From: Clostridiales bacterium
Lineage (GTDB): Bacteria > Bacillota > Clostridia > Oscillospirales > Oscillospiraceae
Assembly: GCA_019423635.1 (NCBI GenBank)
Contig: JAHZBA010000020.1
Span: 1-44,920, forward strand
Direction: 5' to 3'
Length of the DNA: 44,920 bases
Both the position numbers and the translations under genes were made by a program. A model generated the notes under the pieces. The model saw nothing but the letters and a program-made list of their open reading frames with translations, was not told where the DNA came from and did no database searches. Shown here one piece after another: positions 24,603-32,730 of the stretch. Each line of letters begins with the position of its first letter. Position 1 is the first letter of the stretch.

Positions 24603-27041
24603 TTAAGAATCCATCTGCTCCTTGGCCCGGATCAGCGCGTTGATCCGGTCGCTCACGTTCAGCTTCGTGTAAATATTCTGCATATGCTTGCGCACCGTCA
24701 GCTTGGAGATCACCAGATCATCCGCGATCTCCTGATAGTTCAGCCCCTTCTCCAGCAGGCGCAGAATCTCCTTCTCCCGCCTGGAGAGCAGATTCTTCCG
24801 GCCGGAGACATAGACCTTCCGCCGCAGGAAGGAGGACAGCATCTGATTCAGCCGGCCGATCTCCGGCTGCGACAGCTCAATGATCTGGTGCTCAATGGCA
24901 TAGCTCAGAATCGGCAGCAGCGCCTGCCCATTCTCCACAAACGGCGTAATCACACGGTCCGGCAGGGCCGCCAGAAAGGCCTTCTTCAGCTCCTCTGCCG
25001 CCGCCTGCATCCCATAGAGCTCCCTGGCAGAGATCGCCCGGTGAATCCGGTAGTGAATCTCCGCCCAGAGGAAATCGTTGCTCTCAATGTGCTTTTTCCA
25101 CTCGCGGGCCATCAGCTCAAACTCCATGAAAGCCCCTTGCCCGGTCAAAGACCAGGCCCGGATGATATAGCCGTAGGAGGAAAAGCCGGACAGGCGGCGG
25201 CTCTGGGAGGCGTTTTCACAGATCCACGCGGGAACCTGATCCCACTTGCCCACCGTCGCGCAGAGATAGCCCTTGCAGATATCCGCCATGCTGGTAAAGC
25301 GGCCGGCGTCCCGCGGCTCGTGCTCCCCATTCCAGCCCTCCAGCTGCCGGAGCAGGTTGAGCCCCTCCTCCCGGCGGCCCTCCAGAATCATCACCCGGGC
25401 CAGGATGAAGAAGACGCAGATATGCAAAAACGCGTTGTCCTGATCGCCTCCCTGGGAGGCGGCCTCCAGAGCGTAATACTTCGCCGTTTTCAGCTCTCCG
25501 ATCTCCAGGCAGTACTCCGCCTGGAGAATGGCGGCGCACCTGCCGGAGACGGGGACCCTCCGGTACTCCGCCTCCTCGCAGAGGGACTTGAAGGCCTCCA
25601 CCTCCGCCAGCAGGCCGCCCTTGATGCGGTGGAAAGAGCACAAAAGGCCCGGCGCAATCCAGGAGCTCAGCCGGGCCGGGTCCTGGGACCAGGCCTGCAC
25701 CTCCGAGATCAGGGAGATCGCCCGTAGGCGCTGCTCCTCCCCGCTGGCCAGCGCCAGCTCAATCTGTCCGAGAATATACTTCCGGGTGTAGTTGGGGTAC
25801 TCATGCGCCGCCGCATAGTCCTTCAGCGCAAAGAGCAGCTGCTCCCCCAGCCCCCTGTCCTCCGTTTTCAGCAGCACAAATGCCATTTGAATCACCGCCG
25901 CCGGGTACCTGGCCAGCTGCGAAAACGGGAGGTCCCGGCAGAGCCTGCGGATGATCTCCTGCTCCGCCTGATTCAGCTCCTCCAGGGTGCAGCTGTCCAG
26001 AATGTCCAGAATCTGCTCCCAGTTCCCCCGGCGGTTCAGAAGGCGGATCGCTCTGGTGAACTCCCCGGCGTCCACATACCATCGGGCCAGGTTCTGCTCC
26101 CCCAGAAGCACCTGCTCGCTCTCGCTCCCCGGCACTCTGGACTCCAGGAAATCCAGCACCCCCTCGGGAATCCGGTAGGTCTCGTCCACCTTTGACAAAA
26201 AGACCGTCTCCGTCGCCAGCTGCTCCAGCAGCGGGTAGACAGCCTCCTCCGGCAGGTTCCGCGCCGCCGCGGCCTGGGCGCAGGTGAACTCCCGGGAAAA
26301 GGACAGGATCTGCAGCAGCTCGCAGGCCTCCCCGGTGAGCTGCAGATGGGCGGCGTCCTCCAGAATCCGGGCCGTCCACCGCGCCACCCAGAAGCGGTTG
26401 ATGCCCCGGTGTCCGTTCTCCAGCAGGAGGTAATTCACCAGGCTGAACCAGCCGCCGGTATACTCCGTCAGCCACTCCAGCTCCTGGGGGCTGCACTTAC
26501 GGTCCAGCGCTCCCGCCAGGGCCGTCATCTCCTCAAGGTCCAGCTGCAGAATGCTCTTGTCGATGATCCGGTAATACAGCGAGACGAGGGAGCCCTCCTG
26601 CAGCAGTCTCAGCCGCTGCCTGCCGATCCACACCACATGGATGCAGGATGGAAGGGGCTGCAGCAGCCGCTGCAAAAGCCGCTCCTCCGCAGGGTCCGCC
26701 GCCCGGTGTCCGCTGTCGAGCACCACCACCAGCTCCTGGTCCATGGCAAGGGCGCTCAGGGCCTCCGCGATCTCCGCGGCTCCCTCCGCCGCCGGAAGCC
26801 GGCCCTCTCCAGAGGGAACCTGCTTCCTGACGGCGGCACCCAGTTCCTCCAAAAGCCCGCCCAGCATCCGCACCCAGAGGAACGGCACGGCCTTTCGGTC
26901 CAAAAAGTCGCGGACGGCCATGGTCTTCCCATAGCCCATCGGGGCAACCACCACGGTCAGCGCATAGCGGAAAATATCCATGAACTCCTCATCCAGCCGG
27001 CTCCGTATGATTTTCCGCCTGACAATCCCGTTCTCCTCCAT
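24603..27041 (-). CDS. MalT-like large LuxR-family transcriptional activator
   Basis: An 812-aa LAL/MalT-type regulator. A Walker A motif APMGYGKT lies at residues 33-40, and VVLDSG (near residue 110) is a probable Walker B. A helical repeat region fills the middle, and a C-terminal LuxR helix-turn-helix (LSRREKEILRLLEKG, NYQEIADDLVISKLTVRKHM) occupies the last 65 residues. Such proteins bind an inducer and ATP, oligomerise and activate transcription. ATG at 27041 follows GGAGG by five bases. It is divergent from the ferredoxin oxidoreductase operon, the most natural target, and its own mRNA has a long hairpin-rich leader. Confidence 0.9.
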   Translation of the reverse strand: MEENGIVRRKIIRSRLDEEFMDIFRYALTVVVAPMGYGKTMAVRDFLDRKAVPFLWVRMLGGLLEELGAAVRKQVPSGEGRLPAAEGAAEIAEALSALAMDQELVVVLDSGHRAADPAEERLLQRLLQPLPSCIHVVWIGRQRLRLLQEGSLVSLYYRIIDKSILQLDLEEMTALAGALDRKCSPQELEWLTEYTGGWFSLVNYLLLENGHRGINRFWVARWTARILEDAAHLQLTGEACELLQILSFSREFTCAQAAAARNLPEEAVYPLLEQLATETVFLSKVDETYRIPEGVLDFLESRVPGSESEQVLLGEQNLARWYVDAGEFTRAIRLLNRRGNWEQILDILDSCTLEELNQAEQEIIRRLCRDLPFSQLARYPAAVIQMAFVLLKTEDRGLGEQLLFALKDYAAAHEYPNYTRKYILGQIELALASGEEQRLRAISLISEVQAWSQDPARLSSWIAPGLLCSFHRIKGGLLAEVEAFKSLCEEAEYRRVPVSGRCAAILQAEYCLEIGELKTAKYYALEAASQGGDQDNAFLHICVFFILARVMILEGRREEGLNLLRQLEGWNGEHEPRDAGRFTSMADICKGYLCATVGKWDQVPAWICENASQSRRLSGFSSYGYIIRAWSLTGQGAFMEFELMAREWKKHIESNDFLWAEIHYRIHRAISARELYGMQAAAEELKKAFLAALPDRVITPFVENGQALLPILSYAIEHQIIELSQPEIGRLNQMLSSFLRRKVYVSGRKNLLSRREKEILRLLEKGLNYQEIADDLVISKLTVRKHMQNIYTKLNVSDRINALIRAKEQMDS

Positions 27042-27311
27042 CGTTCCCTCCTGCTGAACATCGCAGCCGCTTCCCCGGCCCCGCCGGACCTCTCCTTCCC
27101 GGCGGGGCCGGAGGACGCACCAGTCCGGTGCGGCGCCCATATGTGTCAATTCCTGTCTCGGGAATCCGCCGGGTCCGCTCCGCCCGGCGGGAATGCACAG
27201 CCGCCGGGGGCTGTGGAGACGGCCGTGAGTCCGGCCTTCCGCCTCCCCGCGCGGTCCCGGCGGAAGAAGGGCGGAAATCCGCAGGTCTCCGGGTGAGTCC
27301 ATGATACCACA
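27042..27311 (-). promoter_or_regulatory. Promoter and hairpin-rich 5' leader of the LuxR-type regulator
   Basis: An extended -10 TGTGGTATCAT (27301-27311, minus) predicts a leader of about 250 nt. The leader holds successive hairpins: GGCCG-N6-CGGCC (27221-27236), CACAGCC/GGCTGTG (27196-27215), CCGCCGGG/CCCGGCGG (27166-27190), CGCACC/GGTGCG (27116-27132) and CCGGCCCCGCCGG/CCGGCGGGGCCGG (27075-27111). The last is about 34 nt from the start codon. Such a leader could attenuate or stabilise the mRNA; no known riboswitch is recognised. Confidence 0.5.
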
Positions 27312-27761
27312 TCCCGCGCCAAATTCCCACTCCCTATTTTTTAAAATAGAGTTTCTATATACAGAATTAACATGCATTCCAGAGACGTCGCAGATGGCCG
27401 CCTTTTTGTGGAAAACCGCCCCGGATTCCCGCCGGCAGATTTCACTTTGAACCTTCCCTGTGCCGGAATCCGGTTCCATAGGATGCTCTGGGCTCTGCCG
27501 GGAGCGGGCGTTCCCACCGTCCGCCGGGAGCCCGGCGCATCGGCGGCCCGCCCTCTCTTACCGTCTCAAATGTTCCTTGATTGTGGGCAGTGTATCATAT
27601 TTCACCCATCTTTACAAGCCTTTTGCACAAACTGTCCAGGTTCTTCCTGTCGTTTCGTTCCGGCCGGGCAGCACACCGGCAGCGGGTTCCCCCTGTAAAG
27701 AGGTACACCGCGGCCGCAGTTTCCGGTCAAAATTTTCGTGCAAAAATTTATTGACAATCTC

Positions 27762-27790
27762 TTGACAAGGTCAGAGCCCGGTGATACAAT
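27762..27790 (+). promoter_or_regulatory. Sigma-A promoter of the ferredoxin/2-oxoacid oxidoreductase operon
   Basis: TTGACA (27762-27767), 17 nt, TACAAT (27785-27790): consensus -35, ideal spacing, near-consensus -10. It drives the five-gene plus-strand operon. Confidence 0.85.
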
Positions 27791-27822
27791 CGTCGCAAGA
27801 TCATTCCAAATACAGACATGAT

Positions 27823-27839
27823 ATTCTAAATAATAGAAT
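27823..27839. promoter_or_regulatory. Dyad ATTCTA-N5-TAGAAT downstream of the operon promoter
   Basis: A perfect 6-bp inverted repeat about 25 nt after the predicted transcription start, in the leader of the ferredoxin gene. It may be an operator or a weak RNA hairpin. Confidence 0.4.
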
Positions 27840-27889
27840 TATGGCAGTTGCGGAGTGGAGCGGAAAACAGAGGAAAGGCGGCAGACATC

Positions 27890-28093
27890 GTGAATGAAGT
27901 GAGAATTGATTTCGAACGGTGCAAGGAATGCGGGTACTGCATCAAATTTTGTCCGAAGGGCGTACTGAGCAAGGGCAGTCAGGTGAATAAGAAGGGCTAC
28001 TACCCGCCCGTGGCGGGCGAGGGGTGCATCGCCTGCGGAACCTGCGCCAGGGTATGCCCGGACACAGCCATTTCCGTCTACAAGGACGCATAA
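27890..28093 (+). CDS. 2x[4Fe-4S] ferredoxin, delta subunit of 2-oxoacid:ferredoxin oxidoreductase
   Basis: A 67-aa ferredoxin-like subunit with two CxxCxxCxxxC clusters: CKECGYCIKFCP near residues 11-22 and CIACGTCARVCP near residues 47-58. It carries electrons from the oxoacid oxidoreductase core. GTG at 27890 is the likely start because it lies just before the conserved part and after an AAAGGCGG; the frame is open for 14 more codons upstream. It is the first gene of the operon, 14 bp before the alpha subunit, giving the common order delta-alpha-beta-gamma seen in kor/vor clusters. Confidence 0.88.
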   Translation: MNEVRIDFERCKECGYCIKFCPKGVLSKGSQVNKKGYYPPVAGEGCIACGTCARVCPDTAISVYKDA

Positions 28094-28107
28094 GGAGGGG
28101 AGTACAT

Positions 28108-29178
28108 ATGGCAAAGGTATTCATGCAGGGCAATCAGGCCATGGCGGAGTCCGCCATCCGGGCCGGGTGCAAGCTGTTTTTCGGCTACCCCATCACCCCT
28201 TCCAGCGAGGTGCCTGAGTATTACGCCAGGGTCATGCGGGAGCGGCCGGAGGAGAACATCACCTTCATCCAGGCGGAGACGGAGGTCTCTGCGTTCAACA
28301 TGGTAGCGGGCGCCGCGGCCACGGGCCACCGGGCCATGACCGCCACCTCCGGCCCGGGCTTCAGCCTGGGACAGGAGGCCATGAGCTACATGGCGGCGGC
28401 GGATCTGCCGGCGGTGATCGTGGAGATCATGCGGGCGGGCCCGGCAGACGGCGAGATTCTGGCGGCCCAGGGCGACTACTTCCAGGCCGTCAAGGGCGGC
28501 GGCCACGGGGACTACAACAACCTGGTCCTGGCTCCCTACTCCGTGCAGGAGCTGTGCGACATGATCCAGGAGAGCTTCGCCCTGGCGGAGAAGTACCGCA
28601 ACCCGGTGATCCTCCTCAGCGACGCGACCCTGGCCAAGATGCGGGAGTCCGTGGAGCTTCCCGGCTATGTCACCGACGAGCCCAACCCCGCCGACAAACC
28701 CAACGCCCTGCGGGGCTGCGGGAAGAAGGAGCCCCACAAGGTGGTCACCTGCGGCGACGGCGCCGTACAGTGGGGGGCCTTCAACGACCGTCTCCAGGCC
28801 AAGTTCTTACGTATCAGGGAAAACGAGGTCCGCTACGAGACCTACCAGCTGGAGGACGCGGAGCTGATTCTGGTGGCCTACGGGTCCATGGCCCGGGTGT
28901 GCGAGAGCGCCATGAAGATGGCCCGGGCGGAGGGCCTGAAGGTGGGCATGATCCGTCCCATCTCCCTGTGGCCCTTCCCGGAGGTCGCCTTCCAGGGCAT
29001 TGTGGGGAAGAAATTCCTGGTGTGCGAGCTCAGCGCCGGGCAGATGGTGGAGGACGTGAAGCTGTCTGTGGAGAACAAGCGGGACGTCCGCTTCTTCGGC
29101 AAGCTGGGCGGCACAACACCCTCTCCCAAGGTCATTTTGGAACAGATTCGGAATATCATGCGAGGTGAGCAGCAGTGA
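28108..29178 (+). CDS. 2-oxoacid:ferredoxin oxidoreductase, alpha subunit (KorA/VorB type)
   Basis: A 356-aa alpha subunit. It opens with GNQAMAESAIRAGCKLFFGYP and ITPSSEVPEY, the family's substrate-loop signature, then TATSGPGFSLGQE. It oxidatively decarboxylates a 2-oxoacid to an acyl-CoA, reducing ferredoxin, with the beta (TPP), gamma and ferredoxin subunits. Branched-chain 2-oxoacids or 2-oxoglutarate are both possible; the sequence alone does not settle which. ATG at 28108 follows AGGAGGGG. Confidence 0.9.
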   Translation: MAKVFMQGNQAMAESAIRAGCKLFFGYPITPSSEVPEYYARVMRERPEENITFIQAETEVSAFNMVAGAAATGHRAMTATSGPGFSLGQEAMSYMAAADLPAVIVEIMRAGPADGEILAAQGDYFQAVKGGGHGDYNNLVLAPYSVQELCDMIQESFALAEKYRNPVILLSDATLAKMRESVELPGYVTDEPNPADKPNALRGCGKKEPHKVVTCGDGAVQWGAFNDRLQAKFLRIRENEVRYETYQLEDAELILVAYGSMARVCESAMKMARAEGLKVGMIRPISLWPFPEVAFQGIVGKKFLVCELSAGQMVEDVKLSVENKRDVRFFGKLGGTTPSPKVILEQIRNIMRGEQQ

Positions 29179-29930
29179 AAACAGTATATGAAAGACCGAA
29201 GATCTTCACAGACGCCCCGACCACCTACTGCGGCGGCTGCGGACACGGGATTGTGGGCAAGCTGATTGCCGAGCTCATCGACGAGATGGGCCTGCAGGAC
29301 AACGGCATCATGGTGTGGCCCATCGGCTGCTCCTGCCTCTCGGACCGGTACTACAACATGGACATGATGATGGCCCTCCACGGACGGGCCCCGGCGGCGG
29401 CCACGGGCATCAAGCGGGCGGACCCCGGCAAGTTCGTGCTGGTGTATCAGGGCGACGGCGACCTGGTGTCCGAGGGCATGGCGGAGATCATGCACGCGGG
29501 CATCCGGGGGGAGAAGTTCACCGTGATCTTCATCAACAACGCGATCTACGGCATGACCGGCGCCCAGATGGCCCCCACCACCCTGCTGGGCCAGCACGCC
29601 TCCACCGCCCCTACGGGCCGTATGACGGACAACTCTGGGTATCCGGTGAAGATGGCGGAGATCATGGCCCAGCTGCCGGGCGTCATCTACAGCGAGCGGG
29701 TGACGGTGAACACGCCGGCCCGGATCAACGCCTGCAAGAAGTCCCTGAAGAAGGCCTTTGAATTGCAGCTCAACGGCCAGGGCATGGGCTTTGTGGAGGT
29801 CCTTTCCCCCTGCCCCACGGGCTGGAGTATGCCGGCGGTGAAGTCCCTGGAGTGGATTGACGAGAAGATGGTGGAGATCTATCCCCTGGGCGTTGTAAAG
29901 GATACCACGAAGGAGGGCACGGAAGCATGA
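29175..29930 (+). CDS. 2-oxoacid:ferredoxin oxidoreductase, beta (TPP-binding) subunit
   Basis: A 251-aa thiamine-pyrophosphate-binding subunit. YCGGCGHGIVGKL and PIGCSCLSDRYYN appear near the start. The TPP/Mg motif starts at GDGDLVSEG and ends at NNAIYGMTGAQ (about residues 94-136). The gene starts with GTG overlapping the alpha stop (GTGA), so translation is coupled, and its own stop overlaps the next ATG. This is the catalytic partner of the alpha subunit. Confidence 0.92.
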   Translation: MKTVYERPKIFTDAPTTYCGGCGHGIVGKLIAELIDEMGLQDNGIMVWPIGCSCLSDRYYNMDMMMALHGRAPAAATGIKRADPGKFVLVYQGDGDLVSEGMAEIMHAGIRGEKFTVIFINNAIYGMTGAQMAPTTLLGQHASTAPTGRMTDNSGYPVKMAEIMAQLPGVIYSERVTVNTPARINACKKSLKKAFELQLNGQGMGFVEVLSPCPTGWSMPAVKSLEWIDEKMVEIYPLGVVKDTTKEGTEA

Positions 29931-30460
29931 AAAAGGAACTGCTGTTTTCCGGAATCGGCGGACAGGGCGTTATCACCCTGGGTGAGACACTGTGCGACGC
30001 AGCTATCAAGGCCGGGTTCAACGTGACCTTCGTGCCCTTCTACGGCCAGGAGAAGCGGGGCGGCCGGACCATGTGCAACATCGTGATCTCCGACGGAGTG
30101 GAGAGCCCCATCATCTCGGAGGCCAACATCATGCTGATTATGGACGAGCGGTCCCTGGGAGACTATCAGAACATGATGGACCCGGAGGGGGCCATGATCC
30201 TCAACAGCTCCATGATCGACCTGGAGCCCACCTGCCGCTACGGCAGGCTGAACAAGGTGCCTTTCAACGAGATTGCCCAGGAGCTGGGGAACCCCAAGAC
30301 GGCCAACGTGGTGGCCCTGGGGTACGTCGCAAAGCTCCTGCCGGAGATTCCCTACGACACCATCGCCTCGGAGGTGGAGAAGTCCTTTGCCAAAAAGCCG
30401 AAGCTGATTCCCATCAATCTGGAGGCCCTGAAAAAGGGCTATGAGCTGAACGAGGGCTGA
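29927..30460 (+). CDS. 2-oxoacid:ferredoxin oxidoreductase, gamma subunit
   Basis: A 177-aa gamma subunit with the family start SGIGGQGVITLGETLC and the FYGQEKRGGRTMCNIVIS block. It completes the delta-alpha-beta-gamma set. ATG at 29927 overlaps the beta-subunit stop (ATGA), typical of stoichiometric, coupled translation. The C-terminal part contains a nucleotide-type GN-PKTANVVALG segment. Coupling to a following D-2-hydroxyacid dehydrogenase suggests alternative fates, oxidative or reductive, for the same 2-oxoacid. Confidence 0.92.
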   Translation: MKKELLFSGIGGQGVITLGETLCDAAIKAGFNVTFVPFYGQEKRGGRTMCNIVISDGVESPIISEANIMLIMDERSLGDYQNMMDPEGAMILNSSMIDLEPTCRYGRLNKVPFNEIAQELGNPKTANVVALGYVAKLLPEIPYDTIASEVEKSFAKKPKLIPINLEALKKGYELNEG

Positions 30461-30473
30461 GAAAGGGGAAGCC

Positions 30474-31433
30474 ATGAAAATTGTCATTACGGACTGCAGC
30501 TGGGGCGCCTATGACGTGGAAAAGCAGCACCTGCCCCAGGGGGCAGAGGTGGTATGCGGCCAGATTCTGACGGAGGAGGAGCTGATAAAAACCTGTCAGG
30601 GGGCGGCGGCCACGCTGTCCGAGTACGCGCCCTACACCCGCCGGGTGCTGGAGCAGCTGCCGGATCTGAAAATCATCTCCAACAGCGCCATGGGCGTGGA
30701 CAACATTGACCTGGAGGCGGCCAAGGAGCTGGGGATCACCGTGGCCAATGTGCCGGACTACTGCTTTGACGAGGTGGCGGAGCACGCCATGGCCCTGATT
30801 CTCTCCACCCTGCGGAATATCCCCGGCTATCACAACAAGGTGAGCCAGGAGAAGAAGTGGGACTTTGCGGACGCGCCGAAGCTGTACCGGATCAACGGGA
30901 TGACCCTGGGCCTCATCGGCTGCGGGCGGATTCCCCGGAAGGTGGCGGTGATGGCCAGGGGCTTCCAGATGAAGCTGGTGGGCTATGATCCGTACCTTCC
31001 CAAGGAAGTGGCCGACGAGTTCGGTATTGAGATGATGTCTATTGAGAAGCTGGCGGAGGTCAGCGACGTGATTTTGAGCCATGTGCCCCTGATGCCCAGC
31101 ACGGAGAAGATGGTGGGGCGGAACCTCTTTGACCATGTGACCAAGCACCCCATCTTTATCAACACGGCCCGGGGCGGCACCGTGGACCACGAGGCGCTGT
31201 GCGACGCGCTGGAGTCCGGCGCGGTCCGGGCGGCGGCCCTGGACGTGGTGGACGAGGAACCGGCGAATTTTGAAAGCCGGATCTTCCAGTACGACAATGT
31301 GATCTTCACTCCTCACGCGGCCTTCTACTCCGAGACCGCCCTGGAGGAGGTCCGCCGGCGCTCTGCCGAGAATGTGACCCACTTCCTGGCCGGGGAAGGC
31401 AAGGTGGAAGTCGTCGTTCAGGGAACGCGGTAA
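30474..31433 (+). CDS. D-2-hydroxyacid dehydrogenase, C-terminal-binding-protein-like
   Basis: A 319-aa NAD-dependent D-2-hydroxyacid dehydrogenase. The dinucleotide motif is LIGCGRIPRKVA (Gly-x-Gly-x-x-Pro rather than Gly-x-Gly-x-x-Gly), a variant reported in some CtBP-like members. The active-site arginine is in NTARGGTVDHEAL, the glutamate in VVDEEPA and the histidine in FTPHAAFYS. It should reduce a 2-oxoacid to the (R)-2-hydroxyacid. It lies 13 bp after the gamma subunit, apparently in one transcript with it, and is followed by the convergent hairpin array. The ATG at 30474 follows GAAAGGGGA. Confidence 0.9.
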   Translation: MKIVITDCSWGAYDVEKQHLPQGAEVVCGQILTEEELIKTCQGAAATLSEYAPYTRRVLEQLPDLKIISNSAMGVDNIDLEAAKELGITVANVPDYCFDEVAEHAMALILSTLRNIPGYHNKVSQEKKWDFADAPKLYRINGMTLGLIGCGRIPRKVAVMARGFQMKLVGYDPYLPKEVADEFGIEMMSIEKLAEVSDVILSHVPLMPSTEKMVGRNLFDHVTKHPIFINTARGGTVDHEALCDALESGAVRAAALDVVDEEPANFESRIFQYDNVIFTPHAAFYSETALEEVRRRSAENVTHFLAGEGKVEVVVQGTR

Positions 31434-31778
31434 TATAAGTCCCTCCTCTCTTTTATACGGCTGTTTTGCCGTAACAGGCGGCGGCCGGCCAAAGAGAAGC
31501 GGCCCCATGCCATAATTGGCATGGGGCCGCTCAGCTTGCCGAAAATACTTTTCGGCAAGCTGAGCGGGAGTTTCAGAACTTCAAAAAGTTCTGAAACTTC
31601 CTGATTAAAATGACGCAGGGAACCCCTCCTGGGTTCCCCGCGCACACCCTTCCTTCCCGTTGCGCAGTCCTTTCTTCTCTTTTCACAATCTGAAGCGGCC
31701 CCATGCCAAAATTGGCATGGGGCCGCTTTGTTGATCTGCTCTCAAAAAGGCGGCAAGCGCCGCTTTGCCGGGGTCCGC
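31434..31778. repeat. Hairpin array in a convergent spacer (six hairpins, one duplicated)
   Basis: Between convergent stops. (1) AGCGGCCCCATGCC-loop-GGCATGGGGCCGCT, 14 bp, 31498-31531. (2) 14-bp stem CAGCTTGCCGAAAA, 31532-31562, abutting the first. (3) 12-15 bp stem on GTTTCAGAACTT, 31567-31600. (4) GGGAACCC/GGGTTCCC, 31618-31638. (5) GCGCA/TGCGC, about 31640-31665. (6) A second copy of hairpin 1, differing in one loop base, 31694-31727. AAAGAGA (31491-31497) pairs with TCTCTTT (31676-31682), closing hairpins 1-5 into one branched fold. Probably serves as terminators for both operons, but canonical T-runs are lacking. Confidence 0.65.
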
Positions 31779-32729
31779 TCAGTGCACACCGGCGCCCCGC
31801 TCGCAGCGGTTGCCCCAGGAGTCGATCAGCTCCTCTCCGCGGTAGACGCAGATGATCTCACAGTGGTTGGAGCAGCCGCCGCAGCTGGCCTCCCGGGTGC
31901 GGAACTCCATATGCTCCACGGAAAAATCGAAGTCCTGCCGCCCGCTGCCCTTCCGGGCCAGGATCGCCGCTCCCAGGGCACCCATCAGATGGCCGTTGGG
32001 GTCCACGATCACCTTGCAGCCCAGGGTCCGCTCAAAGGCCGCCACCACCCCCTGGTTCTTGCTGACGCCCCCCTGGAACACCACCGGCGAGAGGATCTTC
32101 TTCCCCTTGCCCACGTTGTTCAGGTAGTTGGACACCACCGCGTTGCAGACGCCGGCGATGATGTCCTCCCGGGGGTGGCCCATCTGGATTTTGTGGACCA
32201 GGTCCGACTCGGCAAAGACCGTACAGCGGGCGGCAATCTGGGTGGGATGGGTGGAGCGCAGGGCGTACTCCCCGATCTCCTCCACCTCAATGCCCAGGCG
32301 CTTGGCCTGGCTGGACAGGAAGGCCCCTGTTCCGGCGGCGCACAGGGTGTTCATGGCGTAGTCCACCGCCACGCCGTTTTCCACCAGGATGATCTTGGAG
32401 TCCTGGCCGCCGATCTCCAGAATGGTCCGCACGTCGGGATAGAAGGTGGTGGTGCCCACGGCGTGGGCGGTGATCTCGTTTTTCACCATGGTGGCCCCCA
32501 AAATAGTGCCCACCAGCTTGCGCGCGCTGCCGGTGGCCCCGGTGGCCACGATCTGGTAACGCTCTTTATCAAACTGCTCCTCCAGCAGGCGGACCAGCTC
32601 CTTCACCGCGGAGATGGGGTCGCCCTGGGTCCAGATATACTGGCTGCTGAGGATCTGGTTGTTCTTGTCAATGATGACGCCCTTGGTGGAGATGGACCCC
32701 ACGTCCACGCCCAAATACGCATGTTCCAA
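31779..32729 (-). CDS. Acyl-CoA dehydratase activase (BadF/BcrA/HgdC family ATPase)
   Basis: A 316-aa ASKHA-fold ATPase of the 2-hydroxyacyl-CoA dehydratase activator family. ATP-binding GVDVGSISTKG opens the protein and EIGGQDSKII follows. The two cluster-ligating cysteines of the dimeric [4Fe-4S] activator are in NTLCAAGTGAFL and AARCTVFAESD. Extra C-terminal cysteines (CGGCSNHC) are beyond the classical HgdC core and may hold another metal site. Activators inject a low-potential electron into a dehydratase. No dehydratase alpha/beta genes are in the window. The TTG start at 32729 is one base after the upstream stop, with AAGG-type spacing. Confidence 0.9.
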   Translation of the reverse strand: MEHAYLGVDVGSISTKGVIIDKNNQILSSQYIWTQGDPISAVKELVRLLEEQFDKERYQIVATGATGSARKLVGTILGATMVKNEITAHAVGTTTFYPDVRTILEIGGQDSKIILVENGVAVDYAMNTLCAAGTGAFLSSQAKRLGIEVEEIGEYALRSTHPTQIAARCTVFAESDLVHKIQMGHPREDIIAGVCNAVVSNYLNNVGKGKKILSPVVFQGGVSKNQGVVAAFERTLGCKVIVDPNGHLMGALGAAILARKGSGRQDFDFSVEHMEFRTREASCGGCSNHCEIICVYRGEELIDSWGNRCERGAGVH

Positions 32730-32730
32730 A

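Larger units (their letters stand above)
27312..27889. other. Remaining divergent spacer between LuxR regulator and ferredoxin operon
   Basis: No gene seen. It contains palindromic A/T motifs near 27337-27366 (CTATTTT-TT-AAAATAG and TTCTGTATATAGAA read on the minus strand) that resemble the dyad at 27823-27839. Both could be sites for the divergent LuxR-type regulator. This is inference. Confidence 0.4.
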
